Shown in pieces: positions 15,276-22,947 of a DNA stretch of 64,000 bases. Below the pieces are notes generated by a model. That model saw only the letters and a list, made by a program, of their open reading frames with translations. It ran no database searches and had not been told where the DNA came from. This DNA is from Amycolatopsis pittospori (GTDB lineage Bacteria; Actinomycetota; Actinomycetes; Mycobacteriales; Pseudonocardiaceae). The translations under genes were made by a program, and so were the position numbers. The DNA lies in NCBI RefSeq assembly GCF_013870525.1, contig NZ_JACBXD010000007.1, positions 1-64,000 on the forward strand, written 5' to 3'. Positions within the stretch are counted from its first letter, which is position 1. Each line of letters begins with the position of its first letter.

Positions 15276-16774
15276 CCTTCAACCTGGCGACCCATTTCGT
15301 CGACCGGCTCCCTGGCGCACGGACGGCGTTGGTCTGCGGCGACGAGGAGGTCACCTACGCGGAGCTGTCCGCCTTGGTGAACCGGGCCGGGAACGTACTG
15401 CGGGATCTGGGTGTCCGAAGTGGACAACGGGTGTTGCTGGCGCTGAACGACAGCGTCGAGTTCGTCGCGGTCTGGTACGCGGCGCAGAAGATCGGCGCGG
15501 TCACCGCCGAGGTGTATTCCTTTCTGCAGCCCAAGGATTACGCGTACTACCTGAAGTACACCGAAGCCGTGGTCGTCATCGCCGACGGCTCCACGCTTCC
15601 CGCGCTGCGCGAGGCCGGTGCGCGGAACCTGCTGGTGATCGGCGACGTCGCCTTATCGCCGGGCGAGCACTCGTTCGCCGCCCTCGTCGCCGCGGCTTCG
15701 GACGAGCTGGAGGCCGCGCCGACCACGCTGGACGACATCGCGATCTGGAAGTTCACCACCGGCAGCACGGGCTCGCCCAAGGCCTGCGTGCACCCGGCGC
15801 GCAGCGCACTGGAGAGCTTCGATCGGTACGCGCTCGGCGTACTCGGCCTGCGCGAGGACGACCGCGTCCTGGCCGTGCCGAAGCTGTTCTTCGGGTACGC
15901 GCGCGATCTCACCGCGTTGTTCCCGTTCGGCGTCGGCGCGTCCGGCATCGTGTTCCCGCAGCGCAGTACGGCGGAGCTGCTGTTCTCGCTGATCGAGAAG
16001 CACCGCCCGACGATCCTGGTCAACGTGCCGACCATGATGAGCGCGATGATCGCCCATCCGGACGCGTCCACAGTGGACATGAGTTCCCTGCGGCTCGCGA
16101 CGTCCGCGGGCGAAGCACTGCCGTCGGAACTGCATCGCAAATGGGACAACCTGTTCGGCGTCCCGGTGATCGACGGCATCGGCTCCTCGGAGGCGTACCA
16201 CATCTACCTCTCCAATCTGCCCGGCGCGCAACGGATCGGCAGTCTCGGCCGTGAGGTTCCCGGCTACACCGCGCGGATCCTGGACGAGACCGGGGAAGCG
16301 TTGCCGGACGGCGAGATCGGCACCCTGGAGGTCACCGGACCGACCATCGCGCGCGAGTACTACGGGGACGCCGAGAAGACCGCGCGGACGTTCCACGGAG
16401 AGACACTGCGCACCGGCGACCTGTTCAGCCGCGACAGCGACGGCTACTTCCACCACCACGGCCGCGCCGACGACCTGCTGAAGGTGTCCGGGGTGTTCGT
16501 CGCGCCGAGCGAGATCGAGGACTGCCTCATCGGGCATCCCGCCGTCGTCGACTGCGCTGTGCTGGGCGTGACCATCGACGGCCTGGTCGTCCCTCGGGCG
16601 TGTGTCGTCCTCGCCGAGGGCGCTTCCGTCACGGCGGAGGAGCTGAAGGACCACGCGCGAGCACAGCTGGCGAAGCACAAATATCCGCGCGAGGTGGTGT
16701 TCGTGACCGAACTCCCCCGCACCGCCAACGGAAAACTCGATCGGCGCACACTGCGCCGGATGGAGGCAGGGTGA
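15272..16774 (+). CDS. Benzoate-CoA ligase family protein (candidate anthranilate-CoA ligase)
   Basis: 500 aa adenylate-forming enzyme. P-loop motif FTTGSTGSPKACVHP (about 161-175), motif DGIGSSEAYHIYLSN typical of the benzoate/aminobenzoate-CoA ligase branch, TGDLFSRDSDGYFHHHGRADDLLKVSG hinge, and the C-terminal catalytic lysine in RTANGKLDRR (Lys488). The branch, the coupling to the creatininase gene, and the divergent kynureninase operon make anthranilate (2-aminobenzoate) the most likely acid substrate, giving anthraniloyl-CoA. Benzoate or another aryl acid cannot be excluded from sequence. It overlaps the creatininase gene by ATGA and the SDR gene by GTGA. Confidence 0.88.
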   Translation: MTFNLATHFVDRLPGARTALVCGDEEVTYAELSALVNRAGNVLRDLGVRSGQRVLLALNDSVEFVAVWYAAQKIGAVTAEVYSFLQPKDYAYYLKYTEAVVVIADGSTLPALREAGARNLLVIGDVALSPGEHSFAALVAAASDELEAAPTTLDDIAIWKFTTGSTGSPKACVHPARSALESFDRYALGVLGLREDDRVLAVPKLFFGYARDLTALFPFGVGASGIVFPQRSTAELLFSLIEKHRPTILVNVPTMMSAMIAHPDASTVDMSSLRLATSAGEALPSELHRKWDNLFGVPVIDGIGSSEAYHIYLSNLPGAQRIGSLGREVPGYTARILDETGEALPDGEIGTLEVTGPTIAREYYGDAEKTARTFHGETLRTGDLFSRDSDGYFHHHGRADDLLKVSGVFVAPSEIEDCLIGHPAVVDCAVLGVTIDGLVVPRACVVLAEGASVTAEELKDHARAQLAKHKYPREVVFVTELPRTANGKLDRRTLRRMEAG

Positions 16775-17463
16775 GCAGGATCGTCGTCGTCACCGGCGGG
16801 ACACGCGGGATCGGCGCGGCCATCGCCGCCCGGTTCGAAGCCGCCGGTGACCAGGTGCACGCCCCCGGCCGGGCCGACTGCGACGTCACCGACGAAGACG
16901 CCGTCGCACGCTACTTCGACGGCCTGGGCCCGGTGGACGTGCTGGTCAACAACGCCGGGATCTCGGCGAGCGCGCCGCTGGCGAAGACGTCGCTGGACCA
17001 ATGGCGGACGCAGCTCGACGTCAACGCGACCGGCGCTTTCCTGTGCACACGGGCGGTTCTGCCCGGTATGCGGTCCCGCGACACCGGCCGGATCGTCACC
17101 GTCGCCTCGACGGCGTCGCATATCGGCTACCGCTACACGGCCGGCTACACGGCGTCGAAGCACGCCGCCGTCGGCCTGATGCGAGCGACCGCCGCCGAGG
17201 TCACCGGCACCGGCGTCACCGCGAACGCCGTCTGCCCGGCCTTCGTGCGCACGGACATGACGGCCGCCTCGGTCGCCCGGATCCAGGAACGGACCGGCCG
17301 CGACGAGGCCGAGGCGGAAGCCGCCCTCGCCGCCGCGTCACCGCTCGGCAGACTGCTCGAACCCGGCGAGGTCGCCCACGCGGTGGCCTTCTTCGCGGCG
17401 CCCAAAGCCGCCGCGATCAACGGACAGACACTCGTCCTCGATGGAGGTGGGATCCAATCATGA
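16771..17463 (+). CDS. SDR family oxidoreductase
   Basis: 230 aa classical short-chain dehydrogenase. Cofactor loop TGGTRGIG (8-15), NNAG at 60-63, catalytic Ser near 113 (VASTAS), Tyr126 and Lys130 (YTASK), and the C-terminal INGQTLVLDGG. FabG-like sequences of this type usually reduce or oxidise 3-oxo/3-hydroxyacyl thioesters with NAD(P). GTG start overlaps the ligase stop; ATGA overlap with the crotonase. By context it would act on a ring-derived hydroxyacyl-CoA after dearomatisation of an aryl-CoA. The aryl-CoA oxygenase needed before that step is not in the window. Confidence 0.9.
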   Translation: MSRIVVVTGGTRGIGAAIAARFEAAGDQVHAPGRADCDVTDEDAVARYFDGLGPVDVLVNNAGISASAPLAKTSLDQWRTQLDVNATGAFLCTRAVLPGMRSRDTGRIVTVASTASHIGYRYTAGYTASKHAAVGLMRATAAEVTGTGVTANAVCPAFVRTDMTAASVARIQERTGRDEAEAEAALAAASPLGRLLEPGEVAHAVAFFAAPKAAAINGQTLVLDGGGIQS

Positions 17464-18287
17464 GCCCGTTCCGCGCCACGCCGCCGATCACGACGGACTG
17501 GGAGCACTTCGAGTTCACCGTGGACGACGGCGTCGCCACGGTGACCTTGGACCGCCCCGAAAAACTGAACGCGCTCACCTTCGACGTCTACGCGGACCTC
17601 CGCGACCTCCTGGCCGAACTACCACACCGCGGCGACGTCCGGGTCCTGGTCGTCACCGGACGCGGACGCGGGTTCTGCTCCGGCGGCGACGTCGAGGAGA
17701 TCATCGGCGAACTACAGAAGATGGAATCCGCCGAACTGCTCGAATTCACCCGCATGACCGGCGCCGTGGTGAAGGCGTTGCGAGAGTGCCCCATCCCGGT
17801 GATCGCCGCGGTGAACGGCGTCGCGGCGGGCGCCGGTTCGGTGATCGCGCTGGCCAGCGACTTCCGGCTGCTGGCGTCCTCGGCGAAGTTCGCCTTCCTG
17901 TTCACGAAAGTCGGCCTCGCCGGCGCGGACATGGGCTCGGCGTACCTGCTTCCGCGGCTCGTCGGGCTCGGACGGGCGACGGAACTGCTGATGCTGGGCG
18001 ACAAGATCGACGCCGCCCGGGCCGAGGCGATCGGCCTGGCTTCACAGGTCGTTCCCGACGACTCTTTGGGTTCCACCGCCGCCGCTTTGGCTCGCCGTCT
18101 GGCGGATGGACCGGCGCTGGCGTACGGCACGACCAAGGTGCTGCTGACACGGGAGCTGGACATGGACCTGGGGAGTTCCATCGAGCTTGAGGCCATCACG
18201 CAGGCTCTGCTGATGACGGCGAAGGACCACGGGGAGTTCTATGCGGCCTGGACCGCTGGGCGCACGCCCCAGTGGACCGGCCGGTAA
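17460..18287 (+). CDS. Crotonase superfamily (enoyl-CoA hydratase/isomerase) protein
   Basis: 275 aa crotonase fold. CoA-binding and oxyanion segments are GRGFCSGGDVEEI (about 69-81) and GVAAGAGSVIALASD (120-134). Aligned with rat hydratase, the positions of the two catalytic Glu (144 and 164) hold Val128 and Lys150. An Asp is present at residue 157 (GLAGADMGSAYLLPR), the position used as base or nucleophile in PaaG and 4-chlorobenzoyl-CoA dehalogenase. A simple hydratase is therefore unlikely; isomerase or hydrolytic ring-opening chemistry fits better. It is the last gene of the four-gene operon, coupled by ATGA to the SDR. Confidence 0.9.
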   Translation: MSPFRATPPITTDWEHFEFTVDDGVATVTLDRPEKLNALTFDVYADLRDLLAELPHRGDVRVLVVTGRGRGFCSGGDVEEIIGELQKMESAELLEFTRMTGAVVKALRECPIPVIAAVNGVAAGAGSVIALASDFRLLASSAKFAFLFTKVGLAGADMGSAYLLPRLVGLGRATELLMLGDKIDAARAEAIGLASQVVPDDSLGSTAAALARRLADGPALAYGTTKVLLTRELDMDLGSSIELEAITQALLMTAKDHGEFYAAWTAGRTPQWTGR

Positions 18288-18298
18288 GGCTCTGCCGC

Positions 18299-18320
18299 CG
18301 CACTTAGTCGACTAAGTGCG
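18299..18320. repeat. Perfect 22-bp palindrome
   Basis: CGCACTTAGTC followed by its exact reverse complement GACTAAGTGCG, 11 bp after the crotonase stop. It could act as the terminator of the four-gene operon or as a protein site. Confidence 0.6.
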
Positions 18321-18378
18321 TGGGCTGGGAGTCCGGCGGTCGGTGGGTGGCCGGATTGGTCGTGAGCCCAGGTGAAGG

Positions 18379-18431
18379 GTTGCGAAAGCCACTTTCGCAA
18401 CCTTGAACGTTGCGAAAGTGGCTTTCGCAAC
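18379..18431. repeat. Nested palindromic repeat (GTTGCGAAAG family), copy 2
   Basis: Arms at 18379-18401 and 18409-18431 are identical to those of the copy at 6124-6176, with loop CTTGAAC. Both arms are themselves palindromes. It lies in the gap between convergent genes (18288-18645), which holds only palindromes and no coding sequence. Confidence 0.85.
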
Positions 18432-18465
18432 ACCGTCTCACCGGCAGACCCGCGCTGAACCGAGG

Positions 18466-18622
18466 GGTCGCGAGTGGCGATTCGGGTTCTCGTCGAGAGG
18501 CAGCGCAAACGTGGTATGTCGGCTGCCTGGTCCGCGACTGTCCATAAAGGACGTTTTTTGACGTCCTGGAAGGGGTCGTGAGTGATAAAGAGGGTTAGAG
18601 CCCCAATCGCCACTCACGACCC
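18466..18622. repeat. GGTCGTGAGTGGC-family repeats, three copies
   Basis: A forward copy at 18466-18488 (GGTCGCGAGTGGCG, ending TTCGGGTT), a shortened forward copy at 18573-18584 (GGGTCGTGAGTG) and an inverted copy at 18605-18622 (AATCGCCACTCACGACCC). The last two pair as a 12-bp stem. A further small hairpin, AGGACGT/ACGTCCT, is at 18548-18566. These lie downstream of both flanking genes. Confidence 0.6.
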
Positions 18623-18645
18623 GCTGGACCCAAGCAACCAGTCGG

Positions 18646-19596
18646 CTAAATGCGGGAAGCACCACCCGCGGAGAACAGCCGTTCGGCCAAGAATCGGCAC
18701 CGCTCCGCCAGCTCCACCGGCTCGATCACCTCGAAAGCGTGCCCCAGCAACACCACGTGCAGCAGCACGGCGTCGAGATTCGCCGCCCCGCTCAGCACTT
18801 CGCACCGCGAATCCTCGCGCGGTGTCACCACCGCGGCCGACGCCGAGATCTGCGCGCGCACCATCGAAGCAGGCGCGTGCACCAGAAAACGCGCCTGGTG
18901 CGGATAAACGCGGCTCGCGACGCTCTCCTGCACGTAGCTCGCCGCGTCGGGTGCGGGTCGCGGCCGGAATCGCCAGGAGCGGGCGGACACCTCGGTCATC
19001 CGGTCGACGCGGAAGTTGCGCCAGTCGTCGCGGTCGAGGTCGTAAGCCAGCAGGTACCAGCGCCGGTCGGAGGCCACCAGCCGATACGGCTCGACCCGGC
19101 GCCGCATCGAACCCGAGGACGACGGGTAGCCGAACCCGGCTTCGACCTCGTCGCGGCAGGCACGGGCCAACGTCATGAGGACGTCGGGATCGACCGGGGT
19201 GCGGCCGCCACCGAAGGATTCCACCGAGCCCGACAGCGCGCGCACCTCGTGCCGCAACCGGGTCGGCAGCACCCGGTCGAGTTTCGCCAGCGCCCGGAGC
19301 GCGGCGTCGCCGTCACCCGCGCCGGCGAGCAGGGAGACGGCGGTGGCGATCGCCTCTTCGTCGTCGAACAGCAGCGGCGGCATGTCCTGTCCGGGACCCA
19401 GCTGATAGCCGCCGCCGACCCCGTTGCTGGCCTGCACCGGATAGCCGAGCGCACGCAGGCGCTCGATGTCCCGCCGGATCGTGCGCGGCGTGACGCCGAG
19501 TCGTTTCCCCAGTTCAGGGCCGGTCCACACGGTGCGCTGTTGCAACAGGCCGAGCAGCGTGAGCACTCGCTCGGTCGTACTCCGCTCGTCCTCCAT
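18646..19596 (-). CDS. YafY-type HTH and WYL domain regulator
   Basis: 316 aa. N-terminal HTH_11 (RVLTLLGLLQQRTVWTGPELGKRLGVTPRTIRRDIERLRALGYPVQA, about 10-56), then GGGYQLGPGQDMPPLLFDDEEAIA, and a WYL domain in which the signature is RRWYLLAYDLDRDDWRNFRVDRM (about 178-200). A WCX-like C terminus follows. WYL domains bind small ligands or nucleic acid. It is divergent from a VOC protein gene with a sharp inverted repeat between them (19616-19638), which is the likely operator for both. Confidence 0.92.
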   Translation of the reverse strand: MEDERSTTERVLTLLGLLQQRTVWTGPELGKRLGVTPRTIRRDIERLRALGYPVQASNGVGGGYQLGPGQDMPPLLFDDEEAIATAVSLLAGAGDGDAALRALAKLDRVLPTRLRHEVRALSGSVESFGGGRTPVDPDVLMTLARACRDEVEAGFGYPSSSGSMRRRVEPYRLVASDRRWYLLAYDLDRDDWRNFRVDRMTEVSARSWRFRPRPAPDAASYVQESVASRVYPHQARFLVHAPASMVRAQISASAAVVTPREDSRCEVLSGAANLDAVLLHVVLLGHAFEVIEPVELAERCRFLAERLFSAGGASRI

Positions 19597-19615
19597 GCCA
19601 CCAGTCTCCCAGAGA

Positions 19616-19638
19616 TAGCGGACCGATCCTGTCCGCTA
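19616..19638. promoter_or_regulatory. Operator between WYL regulator and VOC gene
   Basis: TAGCGGAC (19616-19623) and GTCCGCTA (19631-19638) are perfect inverted arms around 7 bp. The site sits between the divergent starts at 19596 and 19658. Small YafY-type regulators next to VOC genes in actinobacteria commonly have this TGTCCGCT-like site, so I assign it to the neighbouring regulator. Confidence 0.7.
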
Positions 19639-19657
19639 GTCATGCGAGAGTGGTCCC

Positions 19658-20128
19658 ATGAACCGCAAGAGCCGCGAAATCCAGGTCACCTTCGACGCCC
19701 ACGATCCGAAGGCGCTGTCCACCTTCTGGCGCGACGCCCTGGGCTACGTCCACCCCGGTCCCCCGGGGGTCGAGGTGCCCGAGGGCACCGATCCGCTGGA
19801 CGCCTGGGCCGAGTTCCTCGAACGTGTCGGCGTGCCCGAGGATCAGCGCAACACCCGCTCGGCCCTCGAAGACCCGGACGGCGAGGGGCCGCGGATCTTC
19901 TTCCAGCAGGTCCCGGAGGACAAGGTCGCCAAGAACCGGCTCCACCTCGACATCCGCGCCGCTCCCGGACTTCAGGGCGACGAGCGGATGGCGGCGCTCG
20001 AAGCGGAGTGCGACAGGCTCGTCGCCCTGGGGGCGAAGCGGATCCAGCGTTTCGAGCCCGAACAGCCGCTCAGCCTCGGCTTCATCGTGATGAACGACCC
20101 CGAGGGCAACGAGTTCTGTCTCGACTAA
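19658..20128 (+). CDS. VOC family protein (glyoxalase-like)
   Basis: 156 aa. The paired beta-alpha-beta-beta-beta modules of the vicinal oxygen chelate fold are visible: EIQVTFDAHDPKALSTFWRDALGY near the N terminus and LGFIVMNDPEGNEFCLD at the C terminus, with KNRLHLDIRA in the middle. The His in LHLDI and the Glu of GNEFCLD match usual metal ligands. The subfamily (Glyoxalase_6-type) has no assigned reaction. Controlled by the divergent WYL regulator through 19616-19638. Confidence 0.88.
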   Translation: MNRKSREIQVTFDAHDPKALSTFWRDALGYVHPGPPGVEVPEGTDPLDAWAEFLERVGVPEDQRNTRSALEDPDGEGPRIFFQQVPEDKVAKNRLHLDIRAAPGLQGDERMAALEAECDRLVALGAKRIQRFEPEQPLSLGFIVMNDPEGNEFCLD

Positions 20129-20218
20129 CGGTTTCGATGAGCATCCACCCCGCGAGTGGCTGTGACGGCTGAAGCCAACTGGGTCTTGGGTTCCGCTGCG
20201 GTACGTCACGGGGACGAT

Positions 20219-20271
20219 GTCGCGAAAGCCACTTTCACAACCTTCAACGTTGCGAAAGTGGCTTTCGCAAC
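20219..20271. repeat. Nested palindromic repeat (GTTGCGAAAG family), copy 3
   Basis: Right arm 20249-20271 is identical to the other two copies. Left arm 20219-20241 has two substitutions, so this copy is slightly decayed. Loop CTTCAAC. It lies between convergent genes (20128 and 20302). Confidence 0.82.
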
Positions 20272-20301
20272 GCCTCCCGGAGGAGCGGCGTGAGGCACGC
20301 C

Positions 20302-21219
20302 TCAGACCGTGGTGACGGCGATCGCGTTGTCCTCCAGCGACCCGAAGTACAGCTTCCCGGCCCGCTCACGGACGCCGACCAGCACGTGGAAACCGTCGAT
20401 CTCCCCGCGCAGTTCGTGGACCAGCTTTCCTTCGGGGCTCACGCCCTGCACTCCGCACTCCCGCAACGGAGACGGCTGCAGGGACGTCGGCAGTGCGCGC
20501 ACGGCGGCTCGCAGCGGCGCGGGGAACTTCTGGATCACCGAGAGCGCGGGCACCTTCGGGCTGGCCACGGTGATCCAGATCAGCCCGTCGCTGCCGGTGG
20601 AGATGTTGTCGGGATAGCCCCAAAGGTCCTCGACGAGGACGTCGCGATCGCCTGCCCGCTCGCCGGTCAGCCAGATCCGGCTCACCCGGTAGGCGCCGGT
20701 CTCGGCGACGGCCACATAGGACTCGTCGGGCGGGAGCGCGACGCCGTTGGCGAACTGGAAACCGTCGGCCAGCTGCTCGATCTTCCCGTCCGGGGTCCGG
20801 CGCAGCAGACGGCCGCCGCCGGTCTGCTCGATCAGGTCGTCACGCCATTTCTCGATGCCGAACCGCCGCGACGAGTCGGTGAAGTACACCGTCCCGTCGG
20901 CGGCCACGGCGGCGTTGTTGCAGAACACGAAATCGAGGCCCGCCGCCGAAGTCGCCAAGGTGGTCACGGAGCCACCCCCGAGCGGCATCGTGAGCAGTCC
21001 CGCCTTCGCGTCGCAGATCAGGAGGTCGTCGCCGTAGAACTCGATGCCCAGCGGACGTCCGCCGGTGTCACCGAGGACGTCGATCCGCTTGCCGTCCGGC
21101 GCGACGCGCAGGATGCGCCCGTCGTCGACACCGGTGTAGATCCGCCCCTGGTCGTCGACCACGACGTCCTCGGGACCGTGCCCGTTGACCGGGATGACCG
21201 TGACCTCGCCGAACGCCAT
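20302..21219 (-). CDS. SMP-30/strictosidine synthase-like beta-propeller protein
   Basis: 305 aa six-bladed propeller. GHGPEDVVVDDQGRIYTGVDDGRI near the N terminus, DGTVYFTDSSRRFG in the middle, and AVAETGAYRVSRIWLTG, which is the conserved Str_synth segment also found in animal APMAP proteins. The family contains lactonases and arylesterases that use a central metal. Last gene of a four-gene minus-strand operon (SDR, kinase, phosphatase, propeller), 10 bp after the phosphatase stop, with GGAG before the ATG. A lactone hydrolase role is a reasonable inference; the substrate is unknown. Confidence 0.85.
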   Translation of the reverse strand: MAFGEVTVIPVNGHGPEDVVVDDQGRIYTGVDDGRILRVAPDGKRIDVLGDTGGRPLGIEFYGDDLLICDAKAGLLTMPLGGGSVTTLATSAAGLDFVFCNNAAVAADGTVYFTDSSRRFGIEKWRDDLIEQTGGGRLLRRTPDGKIEQLADGFQFANGVALPPDESYVAVAETGAYRVSRIWLTGERAGDRDVLVEDLWGYPDNISTGSDGLIWITVASPKVPALSVIQKFPAPLRAAVRALPTSLQPSPLRECGVQGVSPEGKLVHELRGEIDGFHVLVGVRERAGKLYFGSLEDNAIAVTTV

Positions 21220-21229
21220 CGCGTGTCTC

Positions 21230-21886
21230 CTAGCGGTAGGTGAGCAGTTCCGCGGCTTCCGCCTCGAAATGCGGATGTTCGTTGAACGACAGCAGGGTCA
21301 CCCCGCCGCGGCCGGACACCAGTTTGGTGATGCCCGCGTTCACGGTGACCCGGTTCAGTTTCAGCAGTCCGGCCTCGGGCGTGCCCATCAGCGCGCCGCA
21401 GACCGTCGCGATCACGCCGCCGGAGCTGAAGACCACGGCGTGCTCCCCTTTGCCGAGCGACGTCACGAGATCCGCCAGCGCGCCCTCGACCCTGGCCAGG
21501 AACGCCGGCCAGGTCTCGGCGCACGGGCCGGTCTCCCCCGCCGCGATCCACGCGGTCAGCGCACCGTCCAAAGCGGCCTGATAGGCCCGCGAATCGGTCT
21601 GCTGGACGCCGGCGGCGTGGTATTTCGCGATGTCGACGTGGTCGTACTCGTTCCAGCGCTCGTCCTCGACGACGGCGACCCCGGAACCGAGCACCTTCAC
21701 CGCCGTCGCCGCCGTATCGCGTTGGCGGGCCAGGGATCCGGACCGTGCCTGGCTGAATTCGACGCCGCGCCGCACCAGCTCGTTACCGACCACGGTGGCC
21801 TGTTCGAACCCGCGTGGCGAGAGCTGGTCGTAGTTCTCCGCACCGAACGACGCCTGCCCGTGCCGGACCAGGTAGATCGCACCCAC
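21230..21886 (-). CDS. Histidine phosphatase family protein
   Basis: 218 aa from GTG at 21886, sharing one base with the stop of the kinase gene. The RHG motif is at the N terminus (IYLVRHGQASFG, His about 9) and the second catalytic His is missing in the usual GH form: the expected region reads AVVFSSGGVIATVCGAL, where SGG replaces SHG. The Glu region is WNEYDH. The loss of the second His makes full phosphatase activity uncertain. It lies between a small-molecule kinase and a propeller protein, so a role on a phosphorylated metabolite is possible. Confidence 0.85.
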   Translation of the reverse strand: MGAIYLVRHGQASFGAENYDQLSPRGFEQATVVGNELVRRGVEFSQARSGSLARQRDTAATAVKVLGSGVAVVEDERWNEYDHVDIAKYHAAGVQQTDSRAYQAALDGALTAWIAAGETGPCAETWPAFLARVEGALADLVTSLGKGEHAVVFSSGGVIATVCGALMGTPEAGLLKLNRVTVNAGITKLVSGRGGVTLLSFNEHPHFEAEAAELLTYR

Positions 21887-22947
21887 TACGCGTGTCCTCC
21901 GCCGATGATCCGGCGGCAGCGCCCGTCCAGATAGCCGACGAACTGCCACAGATCCTCGAAGGCCGGATTGTGCGTCTGTCCATTATGGAATCGGAAGTAG
22001 ATCTGCTGGATCACCACCGCGAGCCGGAACAGGCCGTAAACCTCGTAGAATGTCCAGTCGCCGATTTCGAGCCCGGACCGTTCCGCGTACCGTCGCACGA
22101 ATTCCTCGCGTGTGTACATCCCGGGTACGTGCGTGGGCTGACGACGGCTGAGTTTCATGACGTCGTCGTCATCCTCCTGCACCCAGTACGCGAGCGTGCT
22201 GCCCAGTTCCATCAGCGGATCGCCGAGCGTCGCCATCTCCCAGTCCAGCACGCCGACGATGTCGAGATCGTCGTCGAGCACCAGGTTGTCGAGCCGGTAG
22301 TCGTTGTGGATCAGGCAGATCTTCACTTCGGCGGGCTGGTTCTCCTTCAGCCACGCCATCACCTCGGCGCAATCCGGGACGTTCTCCGTGCGAGCCTTGA
22401 GGAACCGCTCCGACCAGCCGCGTACCTGACGCTCCACGTACCCGGCACCCTTGCCGAGGTCGGCCAGCCCGGCCGCGTCGACGTCGACGGCGTGCAATTC
22501 CACCAGCCTGTCGACGACCTTGCCGCACAGCTCGCGCGCGCCCTCGGCGGACAACGCCGGTGACCGCGGCAGATCCCCGCGCAGGATCAGCCCTTCGAGC
22601 CGCTCCATCACGTAGAAGTCGCCGCCCAGCACGCTTTCGTCGTCGCAGAAGGCGAGCATTTCCGGCACATAGGGGAAGACCGGCCGCAGCGCCCGCTGGA
22701 CCCGGAACTCGCGGCGCATGTCGTGCGCGGACGCCGCCTTGTGCCCGGCGGGCGGGCGCCGCAGGATCAGCTCCCGATCCGGATAGGTCAGCAGATACGT
22801 GAGATTCGAGGCTCCGCCGGGGAACTGGCGAACCTCCGGAGGCGTGTCGCCCAGTCCGGGAACACGTTCGGCCAGCCAGCTGTGCACGACGACGGGATCG
22901 AAGGAGTCCTCGTCGCGGACCTCGACGGTCTTGTCGGCCACCGTCAT
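21886..22947 (-). CDS. Aminoglycoside-phosphotransferase-fold kinase (ACAD10/FadE36-like)
   Basis: 353 aa from ATG at 22947, overlapping the SDR stop by ATGA. Kinase features: FPGGASNLTYLLTYPDRELILRRPP (nucleotide loop and Lys/Arg), catalytic loop LIHNDYRLDNLVLD, and metal-binding Asp in VLDWEMATLGDP. This is the subgroup found with acyl-CoA dehydrogenases (the N-terminal domain of ACAD10/11 and mycobacterial FadE36). Mammalian ACAD10/11 act on 4-hydroxyacyl-CoA through a phosphorylated intermediate. Here the partner genes are an SDR and a phosphatase-like protein rather than a dehydrogenase. Role in hydroxy-acid metabolism is inferred; antibiotic resistance is unlikely. Confidence 0.88.
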   Translation of the reverse strand: MTVADKTVEVRDEDSFDPVVVHSWLAERVPGLGDTPPEVRQFPGGASNLTYLLTYPDRELILRRPPAGHKAASAHDMRREFRVQRALRPVFPYVPEMLAFCDDESVLGGDFYVMERLEGLILRGDLPRSPALSAEGARELCGKVVDRLVELHAVDVDAAGLADLGKGAGYVERQVRGWSERFLKARTENVPDCAEVMAWLKENQPAEVKICLIHNDYRLDNLVLDDDLDIVGVLDWEMATLGDPLMELGSTLAYWVQEDDDDVMKLSRRQPTHVPGMYTREEFVRRYAERSGLEIGDWTFYEVYGLFRLAVVIQQIYFRFHNGQTHNPAFEDLWQFVGYLDGRCRRIIGGGHA

